From Nocardia anaemiae NBRC 100462 (lineage in GTDB: Bacteria; Actinomycetota; Actinomycetes; Mycobacteriales; Mycobacteriaceae), in the NCBI RefSeq assembly GCF_001612725.1, contig NZ_BDAZ01000037.1:1-48529 (forward strand): a stretch of DNA of 48,529 nt, given 5' to 3'. The notes under the pieces were generated by a model. It ran no database searches. It was not told the origin of the DNA and worked only from the letters and a program-made list of their open reading frames with translations. The translations under genes were made by a program, and so were the position numbers. This document shows positions 33,101 through 41,830 of the stretch, piece after piece (position 1 is the first letter of the stretch; every line of letters starts with the position of its first letter).

Positions 33101-33129
33101 CTTGTAGCGCACTTGCAATAGACTTGGCC
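33101..33129 (+). promoter_or_regulatory. SARP-like heptameric direct repeats
   Basis: CTTGTAG (33101-33107), CTTGCAA (33112-33118) and CTTGGCC (33123-33129): three heptads sharing CTTG at exact 11-bp steps with 4-bp spacers. This is the architecture known for SARP binding sites. They fill the short gap between the divergent hemerythrin and SARP genes, so the SARP probably controls both. Confidence 0.65.
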
Positions 33130-33133
33130 GGTC

Positions 33134-36100
33134 ATGGTGCGGATTCAGGTGCTCGGCTCGCTGGCCGCGAAGACCGAGCGCGGCAGCGTCGATCTGGGCG
33201 GCCCACGCCAGCGCGGCGTGCTCGCCCTCCTGGTGGTGGCCCGCGGTGCGGTCGTGCCGATCGACCGGCTGATCGACGATCTCTGGCGCGGGGAGCCGCC
33301 GCCGCGCGCACTCGGCGCGTTGCAGGCCTACATTTCGCACTTGCGCAAGCTCCTCGAGCCGGATCGGCTGCCGCGCTCGCCGGCTACCGTATTGGTGAGC
33401 CAGGCGCCGGGATACGCCTTGCGGCTTTCCCCGGAGGCGGTGGACGCCTGGCAGTTCGAGGCCGAACTACGCAGCGCGCCAACGGATCCCGCAGGACGAC
33501 GACGCAATCTCGAACAGGCGCTCAGCCGATGGCACGGCCCGGCATTCGCCGAGTTCAGCGACGAATCGTGGGCACAGCCCGAAGCGAACCGACTCGAGGA
33601 ACTACGCCTGGCCGCGCGCGAGCGACTGGCCGCGACACTGGTCGAATTGGGTGATCACACCGCCGCGGCCGCGGAAGCGGATGCGTTGACGAGTACGCAT
33701 CCGCTGCGCGAGGAGGCGTGGCGTATTTCGGCGCTGGCGCGGTTCCATGCGGGGCGACAAGCCGACGCGCTCGCCGCACTGCGTGCCGCCCGCGACGTAC
33801 TCGCGGACCAGCTCGGCATCGACCCAGGCCCTGCTCTGGTCCAACTCGAGGCCGATTTGCTGGCGCAACGCATCCCCGTCGAGCAACCCGCACCGGTTTC
33901 GTTTCCGTCGCCGACCGCCGAGCCCTCTGCGGTGCAGAGCGAATTCGTCGGCCGGACAAGGGAACTCGATGAGCTGCGGCGGGCCGCGCGGGCGGGCGGC
34001 GCACCTCGTGTCGCGGCCGTGATCGGGGAGGCTGGCAGCGGCAAATCTCTCTTGCTGCAGCGGTTTCGGGCCGAGCTGGCTGCGGGCGGCTGGCGCGTGG
34101 TCACCGGCCGCTGTCCCGAGGAGGACGGCGCACCACCGGCGTGGGCCTGGGTGGAGGCGCTGCGCGAGCTCGCGAGCACAGTGGATCCCGGCCGATACGC
34201 CGAACCGCTGGAGCCGTTGCTCGCCGATCGGCACCGCGAATTCGGCACCGATGCCGCAGTCGGGCGATTCCTGCTGCATCGCGCGGTCGGTGCGTACCTG
34301 GACGAGTCGGCACGGCAGCAACCGCTCGCGGTATTTCTCGACGACCTGCACCGTGGCGACTCCGAGACGGTCACCCTGCTCGGCAGCGTGGCGAAATCGG
34401 CCGCGATCCTGATCGTGATCACCTACCGTCCCGACGAGATCGGGATGCCTCTCGAAGACGCGCTCGCCTCGCTCGCCACCGCGACCACGGCGCGGATACG
34501 CCTGCGCGGCCTGGGTTTCGACGATGCGGCGGTTCTCATCCGGTCGGTATCGGGACAGGATCCCGATCGGGCGACGATCGAGGCACTGACCGAACGCACC
34601 GACGGAAATCCCTTCTACCTCACCGAAAGCGCTCGTCTACTCGCCAGTGAGGGCGCGCTGGTGGCGACTTCGGAGGTACCGGAAGGTGTCCGCGACGTGC
34701 TGCGCCGACGCTTTGCACGGCTACCCGAGGTCAGCGTGTCGGTGCTGCGCCTCGCCGCGGTGATCGGGCGTGCATTCGACATCGAGGTGCTGATCGGCGC
34801 GGCCGAAATCGACGAGGACGAGGTCCTCGATGCCGTGGAGGCGGGCGTGCTCGCCGGACTCCTCGAGGAACCAGGTCCCGACCACGCTCGCTTCACACAC
34901 GCGCTCGTCCGCGACACCTTGCTCGGCGACCTGCCCCGCATACGGCGACGCCGCTGGCATCTGCGCATCGCCGAGTCGATCGAGCGGGCCCGCCCGGACG
35001 ACCTGTCCGCGCTAGCACACCATTTCGGGGAGGCGCTCACCGTTGCGACGGCACGGCGGGCCGCCGACTACGCTCGCGCGGCGGGTGAACAGGCCGAACG
35101 CCGATTCGCCCACGATGTCGCGGCCGAAAGCTACGGTCGCGCCGTCATCGCGCTCGAACGGATCACCGGCGCGGACACGACAGCCGAGCGGGTCGCCGCG
35201 CTTTCGCGTATGAGCAGGAGCCACCTCGCCGCCGGCGCCGGACTACCGGCTCGCGATGCGCGCGACCGCGCGGTGTCGGTGGCCGATACGCCTGAATTGC
35301 TGGTCGAGGCGCTCACCGCGTGGGACACGCCGACGCCCTGGCTCAACCGCGCATACGGGTCCGTCGACCAGCGCGCGGTTGCCGCCATCGAGGAGGCGCT
35401 GCGGACTCCCGGGCTGACAACGCAGGCACGCTGTCGGCTCCTCGTCGCGCTCGTCCGCGAGATCGGCGGCGAGCTGCACGAACGAGCGCGCGAGGCGGCC
35501 GAGGAAGCCGAAGCGCTGGCACGTGGACTGAGCGATCCTGGACTGCTCGGGCTGGCATTGCAGGCGCGAACCTCTGTGTACGACACATCAATTCCGCTCG
35601 CCGATCGTGAACGGCTCGCCACCGAGTTGATCCGTCTCGGCGAGGACAACGATCTTCCCGCCTTCGCGCTGATCGGACGTAATGCCGCATTCCAAGTTGC
35701 CGCAGCCCGCGGCGACATAGACCGCGCGAATGCCGAACTCGCGGCCGCGACGCTGCTGGCCGACCGCTATCAGTGGCGTCAGGCCCAAGCCGCGAACACC
35801 ATGGGCCGCGCGATGATGGCCCATCTGACGGGGAATCTCGAAGCGGCGGAACAGCATTATCAGCAGGCCCACGAATTCTTCACGCGCCACAAAGTCTTCG
35901 ATTCGGACGGCAACCTGCTGATCGCCCTCTTCACCATCCGTCTCACGCAAGGCCAGATCGGCGAATTCGCACCGCTGTTGACCGAAATGTTCGACCAACT
36001 CGGAACTTCGGGCAACGACCTCGTCGTCGACCCGCTTGCGTTGGCGCTGCTGGCAACCGGTGACCGGCGCGGCGCGCGAGCGGCGACGCAGGCTCGCCGC

Positions 36101-36418
36101 CCGCTGCGTACCGACTTCTTTCGCTCGCTGTTCCTCACCGTGCGCGGCATGGCCGTCGCGGCTCTCGAACAACGCGCCGAAGCAGCGCAGGTGTACCAGC
36201 AGCTGCGCACCTATACCGGTCAGATCGCCGGCGCGGACACCGGCGCGCACGCCGCGGGACCGGTGGACACCGTACTCGGGGACCTCGCGGCGATGCTCGG
36301 CAAACCCGACCAGGCGGCCGAGCACTACACCACCGCGGCACGCCTCGCCCGCCGCTGCGGATGCCGAGAGTGGATCACCACCGTGCACAACCGCATCGGT
36401 TTACAAGTCGACTACTAG
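33134..36418 (+). CDS. SARP family (AfsR/DnrI-like) regulator with ATPase and TPR domains
   Basis: A 1094-aa multidomain regulator. Residues 1-95 form an OmpR-like winged helix (LGGPRQRGVLALLVVARGA, LGALQAYISHLRKLLEP). Residues 96-245 form the BTAD domain. Walker A GEAGSGKS is at 298-305 and Walker B VFLDDLHR at about 400. The C-terminal 500 residues are TPR-like helices. SARPs activate secondary-metabolite or stress genes by binding direct repeats. No biosynthetic genes adjoin directly, so it may act in trans; the repeats in its promoter suggest autoregulation. The start is ATG 33134; an in-frame GTG at 33137 is less likely. Confidence 0.92.
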   Translation: MVRIQVLGSLAAKTERGSVDLGGPRQRGVLALLVVARGAVVPIDRLIDDLWRGEPPPRALGALQAYISHLRKLLEPDRLPRSPATVLVSQAPGYALRLSPEAVDAWQFEAELRSAPTDPAGRRRNLEQALSRWHGPAFAEFSDESWAQPEANRLEELRLAARERLAATLVELGDHTAAAAEADALTSTHPLREEAWRISALARFHAGRQADALAALRAARDVLADQLGIDPGPALVQLEADLLAQRIPVEQPAPVSFPSPTAEPSAVQSEFVGRTRELDELRRAARAGGAPRVAAVIGEAGSGKSLLLQRFRAELAAGGWRVVTGRCPEEDGAPPAWAWVEALRELASTVDPGRYAEPLEPLLADRHREFGTDAAVGRFLLHRAVGAYLDESARQQPLAVFLDDLHRGDSETVTLLGSVAKSAAILIVITYRPDEIGMPLEDALASLATATTARIRLRGLGFDDAAVLIRSVSGQDPDRATIEALTERTDGNPFYLTESARLLASEGALVATSEVPEGVRDVLRRRFARLPEVSVSVLRLAAVIGRAFDIEVLIGAAEIDEDEVLDAVEAGVLAGLLEEPGPDHARFTHALVRDTLLGDLPRIRRRRWHLRIAESIERARPDDLSALAHHFGEALTVATARRAADYARAAGEQAERRFAHDVAAESYGRAVIALERITGADTTAERVAALSRMSRSHLAAGAGLPARDARDRAVSVADTPELLVEALTAWDTPTPWLNRAYGSVDQRAVAAIEEALRTPGLTTQARCRLLVALVREIGGELHERAREAAEEAEALARGLSDPGLLGLALQARTSVYDTSIPLADRERLATELIRLGEDNDLPAFALIGRNAAFQVAAARGDIDRANAELAAATLLADRYQWRQAQAANTMGRAMMAHLTGNLEAAEQHYQQAHEFFTRHKVFDSDGNLLIALFTIRLTQGQIGEFAPLLTEMFDQLGTSGNDLVVDPLALALLATGDRRGARAATQARRPLRTDFFRSLFLTVRGMAVAALEQRAEAAQVYQQLRTYTGQIAGADTGAHAAGPVDTVLGDLAAMLGKPDQAAEHYTTAARLARRCGCREWITTVHNRIGLQVDY

Positions 36419-36474
36419 TCGCGCCAGGAAGCTGGGTAGCAGATCACGCCTCAGCCAGCAGAAGGAGCGCCGCC

Positions 36475-36930
36475 ATGCCGACCGACCGACAGCTCAAGAC
36501 CTTGAACACCATCCACCGCACGGTGATAAAGCTCAGCGGCGGCATCTTCGGCACAACCTTCAAAGGCATGCCGACGCTCATGCTGACCACCATCGGCCGC
36601 AAATCCGGCCGACCACACACCGTCGTCCTCACCGCACCGATCATCGACGGCGACGCGATCATCATCGTCGCGTCCCGCGGCGGTGCTCCCACCAACCCGG
36701 CATGGCTGCACAACCTGCGCGCGAACCCCGAAGTCCAGGTTTCACTCGAGCATGGCCCGAACCGGCCGATGACCGCTCGCATCCTGTCAGCGACCGAGCG
36801 GGACGAACTCTGGCCCGACGTCATCGCAGCCCACCCCGGCTACGCCGACTATCAAAAAATGACGACCCGAACAATTCCTTTGGTCACCTTGGCACCGCTC
36901 GCCGATGAGATCGAGGCCCAACCGATCTGA
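36475..36930 (+). CDS. Deazaflavin (F420)-dependent nitroreductase-family protein (Ddn-like)
   Basis: A 151-aa split-barrel protein: LMLTTIGRKSGRPHTVVLTA, IIVASRGGAPTNPAWLHNL, PEVQVSLE, then LWPDVIAAHPGYADYQKMT, the full signature of the Ddn/F420H2-dependent quinone reductase family. It probably reduces quinones or related compounds with F420H2. AAGGAG precedes ATG 36475. It follows the SARP gene by 56 bp on the same strand and could be a target or read-through partner. Confidence 0.92.
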   Translation: MPTDRQLKTLNTIHRTVIKLSGGIFGTTFKGMPTLMLTTIGRKSGRPHTVVLTAPIIDGDAIIIVASRGGAPTNPAWLHNLRANPEVQVSLEHGPNRPMTARILSATERDELWPDVIAAHPGYADYQKMTTRTIPLVTLAPLADEIEAQPI

Positions 36931-37083
36931 TAACCGTCGCTCACCCACCGGCACACACAAGCTGCGACATGACGAATCGTCAAGCGTCCGTGTGTCTTCC
37001 GATCGGGTCGAATCGACGCAATCGAGCGCCGGAATCGACAAGCGAGCAGCGGCCTGTTCGCGGCCACCCTACACTCGACGCAC

Positions 37084-37707
37084 ATGGATGCTCTCGACGG
37101 AGGTGATCGGCGGTTGAACCCCAGGGATCCGCGCGACCAGCACACTGCGCATTACGAAGCCGGTTATCAGCCGGGGAACTACCGTGACCCCGCGTATAGC
37201 CAGGATCACGGATACGGCGGAGACCACGGATACGGCACATATCAGCAGTCCGATTATCCGGACCGGCAGTCTCGGCCACAGCAGGGACCGGACGTCAATA
37301 TCGGCATGTTCGTTGGTGGTGTGTTCGCGGCGGCGGTGGTGACCGCGCTCGCGGCCTGGCTGTGCGCCTGGATTATCGAGATCATCGCCACCCGGGTGAC
37401 CGAGAGCGGCAATTTCGGGGTGTGGAACCCGATGGCCCAGGACGCGTACTGGTTCGCGGCCGTTGCCTTCATCTGCACGCTGCTGGCCGGGGTGCTCTGG
37501 TATCTGCTGCGCCTGGGCACTCCGTCACCGGAATTGTTCTTCAGCTGGATCGTCGGAATCCTCACCGCCGCGGCGGTGATCATTCCACTCGCGCTGTCGA
37601 GCCACCTCTGGGTGGGGATCTCCACCGCGGTCGAACATTTGGTGATCGGGGTCCCGATCCTCAGCATGGTGCGCATGGTGGGCGCCAAGAGCGTCGTAAA
37701 CCAATGA
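37084..37707 (+). CDS. DUF6069-like membrane protein with Tyr/Gly-rich N terminus
   Basis: A 207-aa protein. The first 75 residues are low-complexity and rich in Tyr, Gly, Asp and Gln (YSQDHGYGGDHGYGTY). Then come four membrane helices: GMFVGGVFAAAVVTALAAWL, AYWFAAVAFICTLLAGVLWY, LFFSWIVGILTAAAVIIPLA and a final amphipathic helix. The four-helix part resembles DUF6069. Function unknown. The following kinase gene has the same orientation. Confidence 0.75.
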   Translation: MDALDGGDRRLNPRDPRDQHTAHYEAGYQPGNYRDPAYSQDHGYGGDHGYGTYQQSDYPDRQSRPQQGPDVNIGMFVGGVFAAAVVTALAAWLCAWIIEIIATRVTESGNFGVWNPMAQDAYWFAAVAFICTLLAGVLWYLLRLGTPSPELFFSWIVGILTAAAVIIPLALSSHLWVGISTAVEHLVIGVPILSMVRMVGAKSVVNQ

Positions 37708-37922
37708 AAGTCGAGGATTCGACGCGAGGCTAGCTGGTGCCGTTGCCTTCGGTGGCCATCGTTCGAGCCGCCGTCGGCATGGGCGCCGGGCACGACACAT
37801 ACCGCACACCCAGACCCGCCGCGTGCGCTGTCACGGCAGGAAATCCCTGTTCGCGGCCTCGCCGCCATGACAGACTGCACCTCGGGGATGCCTTCTGGAA
37901 TGATCGGAGGATCGGAGCGGAG

Positions 37923-40154
37923 TTGGAACCGACGACGGATGAGTCGGACGCCGTCCACCGAACTCGCACCGTGCTGGCATCGGCTGTCAGGCGGTTCGCC
38001 GACACCTGGGATAAGACCGGTGCGCCGCCGGACCTCGCGGAGTATCTGCCGGATGCGCCGGGATTGCGGCGGATGTGCCTGATCGAGCTGATCAAGGTCG
38101 ATCTGGAGTACCGGTGGCTGCGCTACGACCATCCGAAGCGGCTCGCCCAGTACTGCGCCGAATACGCCGAGTTGCGCACCGGGCCGACGCCACCCGATCT
38201 GGCCTACGAGGAATTCCATGTGCGGCGCCGGTCCGGACGCGACCAGGATCTCGGCACCCAGCCGACCGAGGTGCCTACCACCGCGCCGACCGGGTCCGAG
38301 ATCAACTACCGCAGCACGCTGATCGCCCCGCCGCGATCTCTGGAATCACTCAACGGCATCAGCGCCGGTGCGAGTGTGGACGATTTCGACCTGCTCGTCG
38401 CAGTTGGCAGCGGCGCCTTCGCGCGGGTTTTCCTGGCGCGGCAACGGTCGATGCAGCGGCTGGTCGCGGTGAAGATCTCCTACAACCGCGGCACCGAGCC
38501 GGAGACGCTGGCGCAGCTGGATCACGAGTACATCGTGCGGGTCTTCGATCATCGGCTGATCGAGAACGGCGAGCTCAAATTGATGTACATGCAGTACCTT
38601 CCGGGCGGCACGCTGCTCGGGGTGCTGAAGCTGGTGCGCGCCCGGTCACCGGATCTGCGCAGCGGCGCCCTGCTGCTCGACGCCGTCGATAACGCCATTC
38701 AGGACCGGGGCGGCATCGTCCCGAGTGATACCGGTATCCGTGGCGATATCACCGGATATTCCTGGCCGGAAACGGTGGCGTGGCTGGGCAGCCGACTCGC
38801 CGAAGCACTCGACTATGCCGCGCGCAGCGGGGTGTTGCATCGCGATATCAAACCCGCCAATGTGCTGCTGACCGCGGAAGGCGTTCCGAAGCTCGCCGAC
38901 TTCAATGTCAGCTTCAGCAACCACGTGGCCGGGACGAATCCGATGGCATACTTCGGCGGGTCACTGGCCTACATGTCCCCCGAACAACTCGCCGCCTGCC
39001 ATCCGGAGCTGCCGACCACCGCCGAAGATCTCGATCTGCGCAGCGATATCTATGCGCTCGGCGTCATGCTGTGGGAACTGCTGACCGGCCGCAGGCCCTT
39101 CGACGACGAACCACTGGCAGGCGAATCCGAAACCTCGCTGGCACGCATGCTGGAGCTGCGCCAGCAAGACATCGAACCACGGTACCTGTCCGAACTGCCG
39201 CCGGACTGCCCACCGACCCTGCGCCGCGTGTTGTTGAAATGCCTTGCGCCACAGCGGGACAACCGCTGGAGCAGCGGCGACGAGCTGGCACAGCAGTTCG
39301 AACTGTGCCTGGACCGTCGCGCCCGCGATCTCGTGGACCCGCAGGGAAGCAGTCTGCGTTCGAAAGTCGGTCCCTGGTCGCTGGCAGCGATCGTCACCCT
39401 GGCCAGCACGACCGGCGGCTTCCTCGGCGTGCTGTACGGCAACGTGCACAACAGACCCTTGATCGAGGCGTGGATTCCGGACGACCAGCGACAGTCCCTG
39501 CGGGCCATCAACCCGGTACTCGAGCTGATCGTCCCCCTGTTGGTCCTGATCGTGACGAACTACCTGTGCCGCAGGGTCTTCCTGGTGGTGTGGCGCGGAC
39601 TGAGAAAGGGCAGGACGTTCACCCCTGAGATGCTGGCGCTGGCGCGAAGGGACACCCTGTCGGTCGGTGACCGAGTCGCCTGGGTCGCATTCGCCGGATG
39701 GAGTGTCAGCGGGATCGTGACCGCACTGGCGCTGCACAGCGACACCGACCTGTCCCTCGGCCAAGTGGTGCACTTGGCCGCGTCACTGCTCGTCTGCGGC
39801 GCCATCGCCGTCGCCTACCCGTTCTTTCTCGTCACCCTGTTCGTCGTCCGCGTCATCTACCCCCGTCTTCTCCTACACGGCACCACCCCCGAGGACCATG
39901 ACAACCTGCGCGCCCTCAGCCGCCGCAGCACCCGCTACCTCGCAGTCGCCGCATCGATTCCATTGATCGGCGTCGTCCACAGTCTGATGTTCCTGAAACC
40001 GGAAGAGGTCGCGCTGGTCACCGATTCGATCCGCTGGCTCGCCATCGCTGGCGTCTTCGGCTTCGTCGGCAACTATTGGCTGCATCGAAAACTCGAGGAT
40101 GACCTGCGCGCATTCCAGCGCACTCTGTCCGGCAGTCCGGAGCACAAGCGCTGA
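37923..40154 (+). CDS. Transmembrane serine/threonine protein kinase with DFN motif
   Basis: About 743 aa. The N-terminal region has CLIELIKVDLEYRW, a segment seen ahead of some bacterial kinases. The kinase domain runs from about 155: VGSGAFARVF (161-170), catalytic Lys184, HRDIKPANVLL (306-316), then ADFNVSF where Asp326-Phe-Asn328 replaces DFG, MSPEQLA, and DIYALGVMLWELLTG. From about 486 five to six membrane helices follow, giving an inside kinase with a polytopic tail and no PASTA sensor. Asp326 and the HRD are kept, so activity is likely, with altered activation-loop behaviour. The start is uncertain: TTG 37923 after GGAG is used; GTG 37971 is an alternative. Confidence 0.87.
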   Translation: MEPTTDESDAVHRTRTVLASAVRRFADTWDKTGAPPDLAEYLPDAPGLRRMCLIELIKVDLEYRWLRYDHPKRLAQYCAEYAELRTGPTPPDLAYEEFHVRRRSGRDQDLGTQPTEVPTTAPTGSEINYRSTLIAPPRSLESLNGISAGASVDDFDLLVAVGSGAFARVFLARQRSMQRLVAVKISYNRGTEPETLAQLDHEYIVRVFDHRLIENGELKLMYMQYLPGGTLLGVLKLVRARSPDLRSGALLLDAVDNAIQDRGGIVPSDTGIRGDITGYSWPETVAWLGSRLAEALDYAARSGVLHRDIKPANVLLTAEGVPKLADFNVSFSNHVAGTNPMAYFGGSLAYMSPEQLAACHPELPTTAEDLDLRSDIYALGVMLWELLTGRRPFDDEPLAGESETSLARMLELRQQDIEPRYLSELPPDCPPTLRRVLLKCLAPQRDNRWSSGDELAQQFELCLDRRARDLVDPQGSSLRSKVGPWSLAAIVTLASTTGGFLGVLYGNVHNRPLIEAWIPDDQRQSLRAINPVLELIVPLLVLIVTNYLCRRVFLVVWRGLRKGRTFTPEMLALARRDTLSVGDRVAWVAFAGWSVSGIVTALALHSDTDLSLGQVVHLAASLLVCGAIAVAYPFFLVTLFVVRVIYPRLLLHGTTPEDHDNLRALSRRSTRYLAVAASIPLIGVVHSLMFLKPEEVALVTDSIRWLAIAGVFGFVGNYWLHRKLEDDLRAFQRTLSGSPEHKR

Positions 40155-40188
40155 CTACCGTGCCGATACACCGTGACCAGTACAGCGA

Positions 40189-40587
40189 TCAATCAGAGCT
40201 CTGCACTTGGGCGTCCAGCACGGTTGCGGGGACACCGTAAGGCAGGAACCGCACGCGACGGCGTGTGTCGGTGTTGTCGCGATGCGCACGCAAGGCCTCG
40301 AGCTCGCTCGGAAAAACCTGCTCGACCCTGGCCTCACCGGCGTCATCGATGCTGTAGATGACCCACACTCCACTGCCGGTCTCGCCGGTGGTCTCGCCCT
40401 CCGGTTTCGGCGGCCGCGTGCGCTCCGGCTGAACGAACTGACCCAGCAGCGACGCCACCGTATTCATGCTTGTGCGATCGATGTACGTGCTGGCCTTTCC
40501 GAGGAGGTCACGGAATTCGATCCCCGCCTCCCGCAACGCACGTTCGAATTCTTCCGGATCGAACCCGAAAGGCCGGTCGGGTGCCAT
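40189..40587 (-). CDS. Conserved small hypothetical protein
   Basis: A 132-aa soluble protein: an acidic helical N terminus (FDPEEFERALREAGIEFRDL), a linker rich in Glu/Thr/Gly/Pro, and a beta-rich C terminus (GVWVIYSIDDAGEARVEQVF, RVRFLPYGV). No domain is recognised. AGGAG lies upstream of ATG 40587 (GTG 40590 is in frame). It is convergent with the kinase gene (34-bp gap). Confidence 0.65.
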   Translation of the reverse strand: MAPDRPFGFDPEEFERALREAGIEFRDLLGKASTYIDRTSMNTVASLLGQFVQPERTRPPKPEGETTGETGSGVWVIYSIDDAGEARVEQVFPSELEALRAHRDNTDTRRRVRFLPYGVPATVLDAQVQSSD

Positions 40588-40734
40588 CACATTGCTCCTG
40601 GAGTCGGATTCGGTACTACGCCTTCAGTGTCCTCGCGCAATCTCGACTTCGCCACGTCCGGCCATGTTCACGGCCGACGCGGCGAACATCGGCTGTGGGT
40701 GTTGTCGACGCTCTTCGATCCATAGACTTCGGCC

Positions 40735-41178
40735 GTGACCGATATGGCGGACTTTGCTCGGCTCATCGTTGGCGATCATGGCCTTTGCGTCGTCTCGACC
40801 TCGCGGGCCGATGGCACTGTTCAGTCCTCGCTCGTCAACGCAGGTGTGTTGGCGCACCCGCAGACCGGCGAGCCCGTGGTGGGCATGGTGATCCGCGGTG
40901 GTACGCGCAAATTGGACAATCTCCGTGTTCGGGCCCGCATGACGGTTGTCGTCCGTGTCGGGTGGGCGTGGGCGGCCGTCGAGGGATCGGTGTGGATTGT
41001 GGGTCCCGACGACCCGATGCCGGACATCGACGCCGAACGGATGCGGCAGTTGCTGCGCGAGGTTTTCACCGCGGCGGGTGGCACCCACGACGACTGGGAC
41101 GAATATGACCGGGTCATGGCTGCCGAGCGACGCGCAGTCGTTCTCGTCGTCCCCGATCGCATCTACGGCAACGGCTGA
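40735..41178 (+). CDS. F420-dependent PPOX-class split-barrel protein
   Basis: A 147-aa protein of the pyridoxamine-phosphate-oxidase-like fold: DHGLCVVSTSRADGTVQSSL, TRKLDNLRVRARMTVVVRVG, AWAAVEGSVWIVGPDD. The pattern matches TIGR03618-type enzymes that bind F420 rather than FMN. It probably reduces an unsaturated or quinone-like substrate. GTG 40735 fits the family start. The gene ends 46 bp before the next gene, with two palindromes between. Confidence 0.82.
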   Translation: MTDMADFARLIVGDHGLCVVSTSRADGTVQSSLVNAGVLAHPQTGEPVVGMVIRGGTRKLDNLRVRARMTVVVRVGWAWAAVEGSVWIVGPDDPMPDIDAERMRQLLREVFTAAGGTHDDWDEYDRVMAAERRAVVLVVPDRIYGNG

Positions 41179-41196
41179 GGCGGCGCTCTTTCCATA

Positions 41197-41232
41197 ATAG
41201 TACGCGTGTGCGTACTATACGCATGTGCGTAT
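41197..41232. promoter_or_regulatory. Tandem palindromic operators overlapping a start codon
   Basis: ATAGTACGC-GTGT-GCGTACTAT (41197-41218) followed by ATACGC-ATGT-GCGTAT (41217-41232), centres 17 bp apart. The second overlaps the GTG start at 41225. Two linked dyads at a promoter or start point to tight repression by a dimer, perhaps of TetR, GntR or MarR type. No regulator gene of that kind is adjacent. Confidence 0.72.
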
Positions 41233-41665
41233 TATTGAGATTCCCGAACAGCCGTTCGCGGACGGCATCGTCCTCATGCCGTGGAAACCCGGTCCACGCC
41301 AGGACATTTCCGGGCATGTGTTCGTCAGCGTGACCGACTTCCTGGCCCGGTCCGAGGAGGAAGTCCGCAGCATCTACGAGATCGGGCTCGAGCTGGGGAA
41401 CACCTGGCCGGTCATGCAGGGCGCGGTGGGACTGTGGCTGTGGGGCAGGCCCGCCGCGCGACGCGGCGGATCCATCACGGTGTGGGAATCGGAAGCGGAC
41501 ATGCGCCGATTCGTGCGATGGCCGGTGCACGCCAAGATCGTGCGGGCATGGCGCGGCAAGGTGGGCATCGGTACCGACTCGTGGCAGGCCGACCACTTCG
41601 AGCCGCGACAGGTACTGGAACGCGCGCGGAACACACTGGAAAGTCCACATTGCGAGGAGTCATAA
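41225..41665 (+). CDS. Possible ABM/DUF3291-like alpha/beta-barrel protein
   Basis: A 146-aa protein. GHVFVSVTDFLARSEEEVRS, AVGLWLWGRPAARRGGSITV and WESEADMRRFVRWPVHAKIV recall the dimeric alpha/beta-barrel monooxygenase-like group, in which a Trp-Glu-Ser strand is followed by a helix and a His. Cofactor-free oxygenase or haem-binding roles occur there, but none is established for this sequence. GTG 41225 lies inside the second palindrome, and no ribosome-binding site precedes it, so a leaderless transcript under tight repression is likely. Confidence 0.62.
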   Translation: MRIIEIPEQPFADGIVLMPWKPGPRQDISGHVFVSVTDFLARSEEEVRSIYEIGLELGNTWPVMQGAVGLWLWGRPAARRGGSITVWESEADMRRFVRWPVHAKIVRAWRGKVGIGTDSWQADHFEPRQVLERARNTLESPHCEES

Positions 41666-41830
41666 CTCCCGATCGAAAACAGACGGCGAAAGGACGGGCG
41701 GCTACTCGCCGCCGCCTCGCCGCTCGGAGCCACATCATTTATGCCTGCGATGTTTTCGTGCCGCATGCCAGCGGTATGCCTGCTGTGTCGCACAATTGGA
41801 CACGGATGAAGTTTCGGGCAGAGGTAAGTC

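Noticed and set aside
36444..37279. Minus-strand frames around the Ddn-like gene
   Set aside because: Low-complexity shadows with no ribosome-binding site; the plus-strand genes explain the region.
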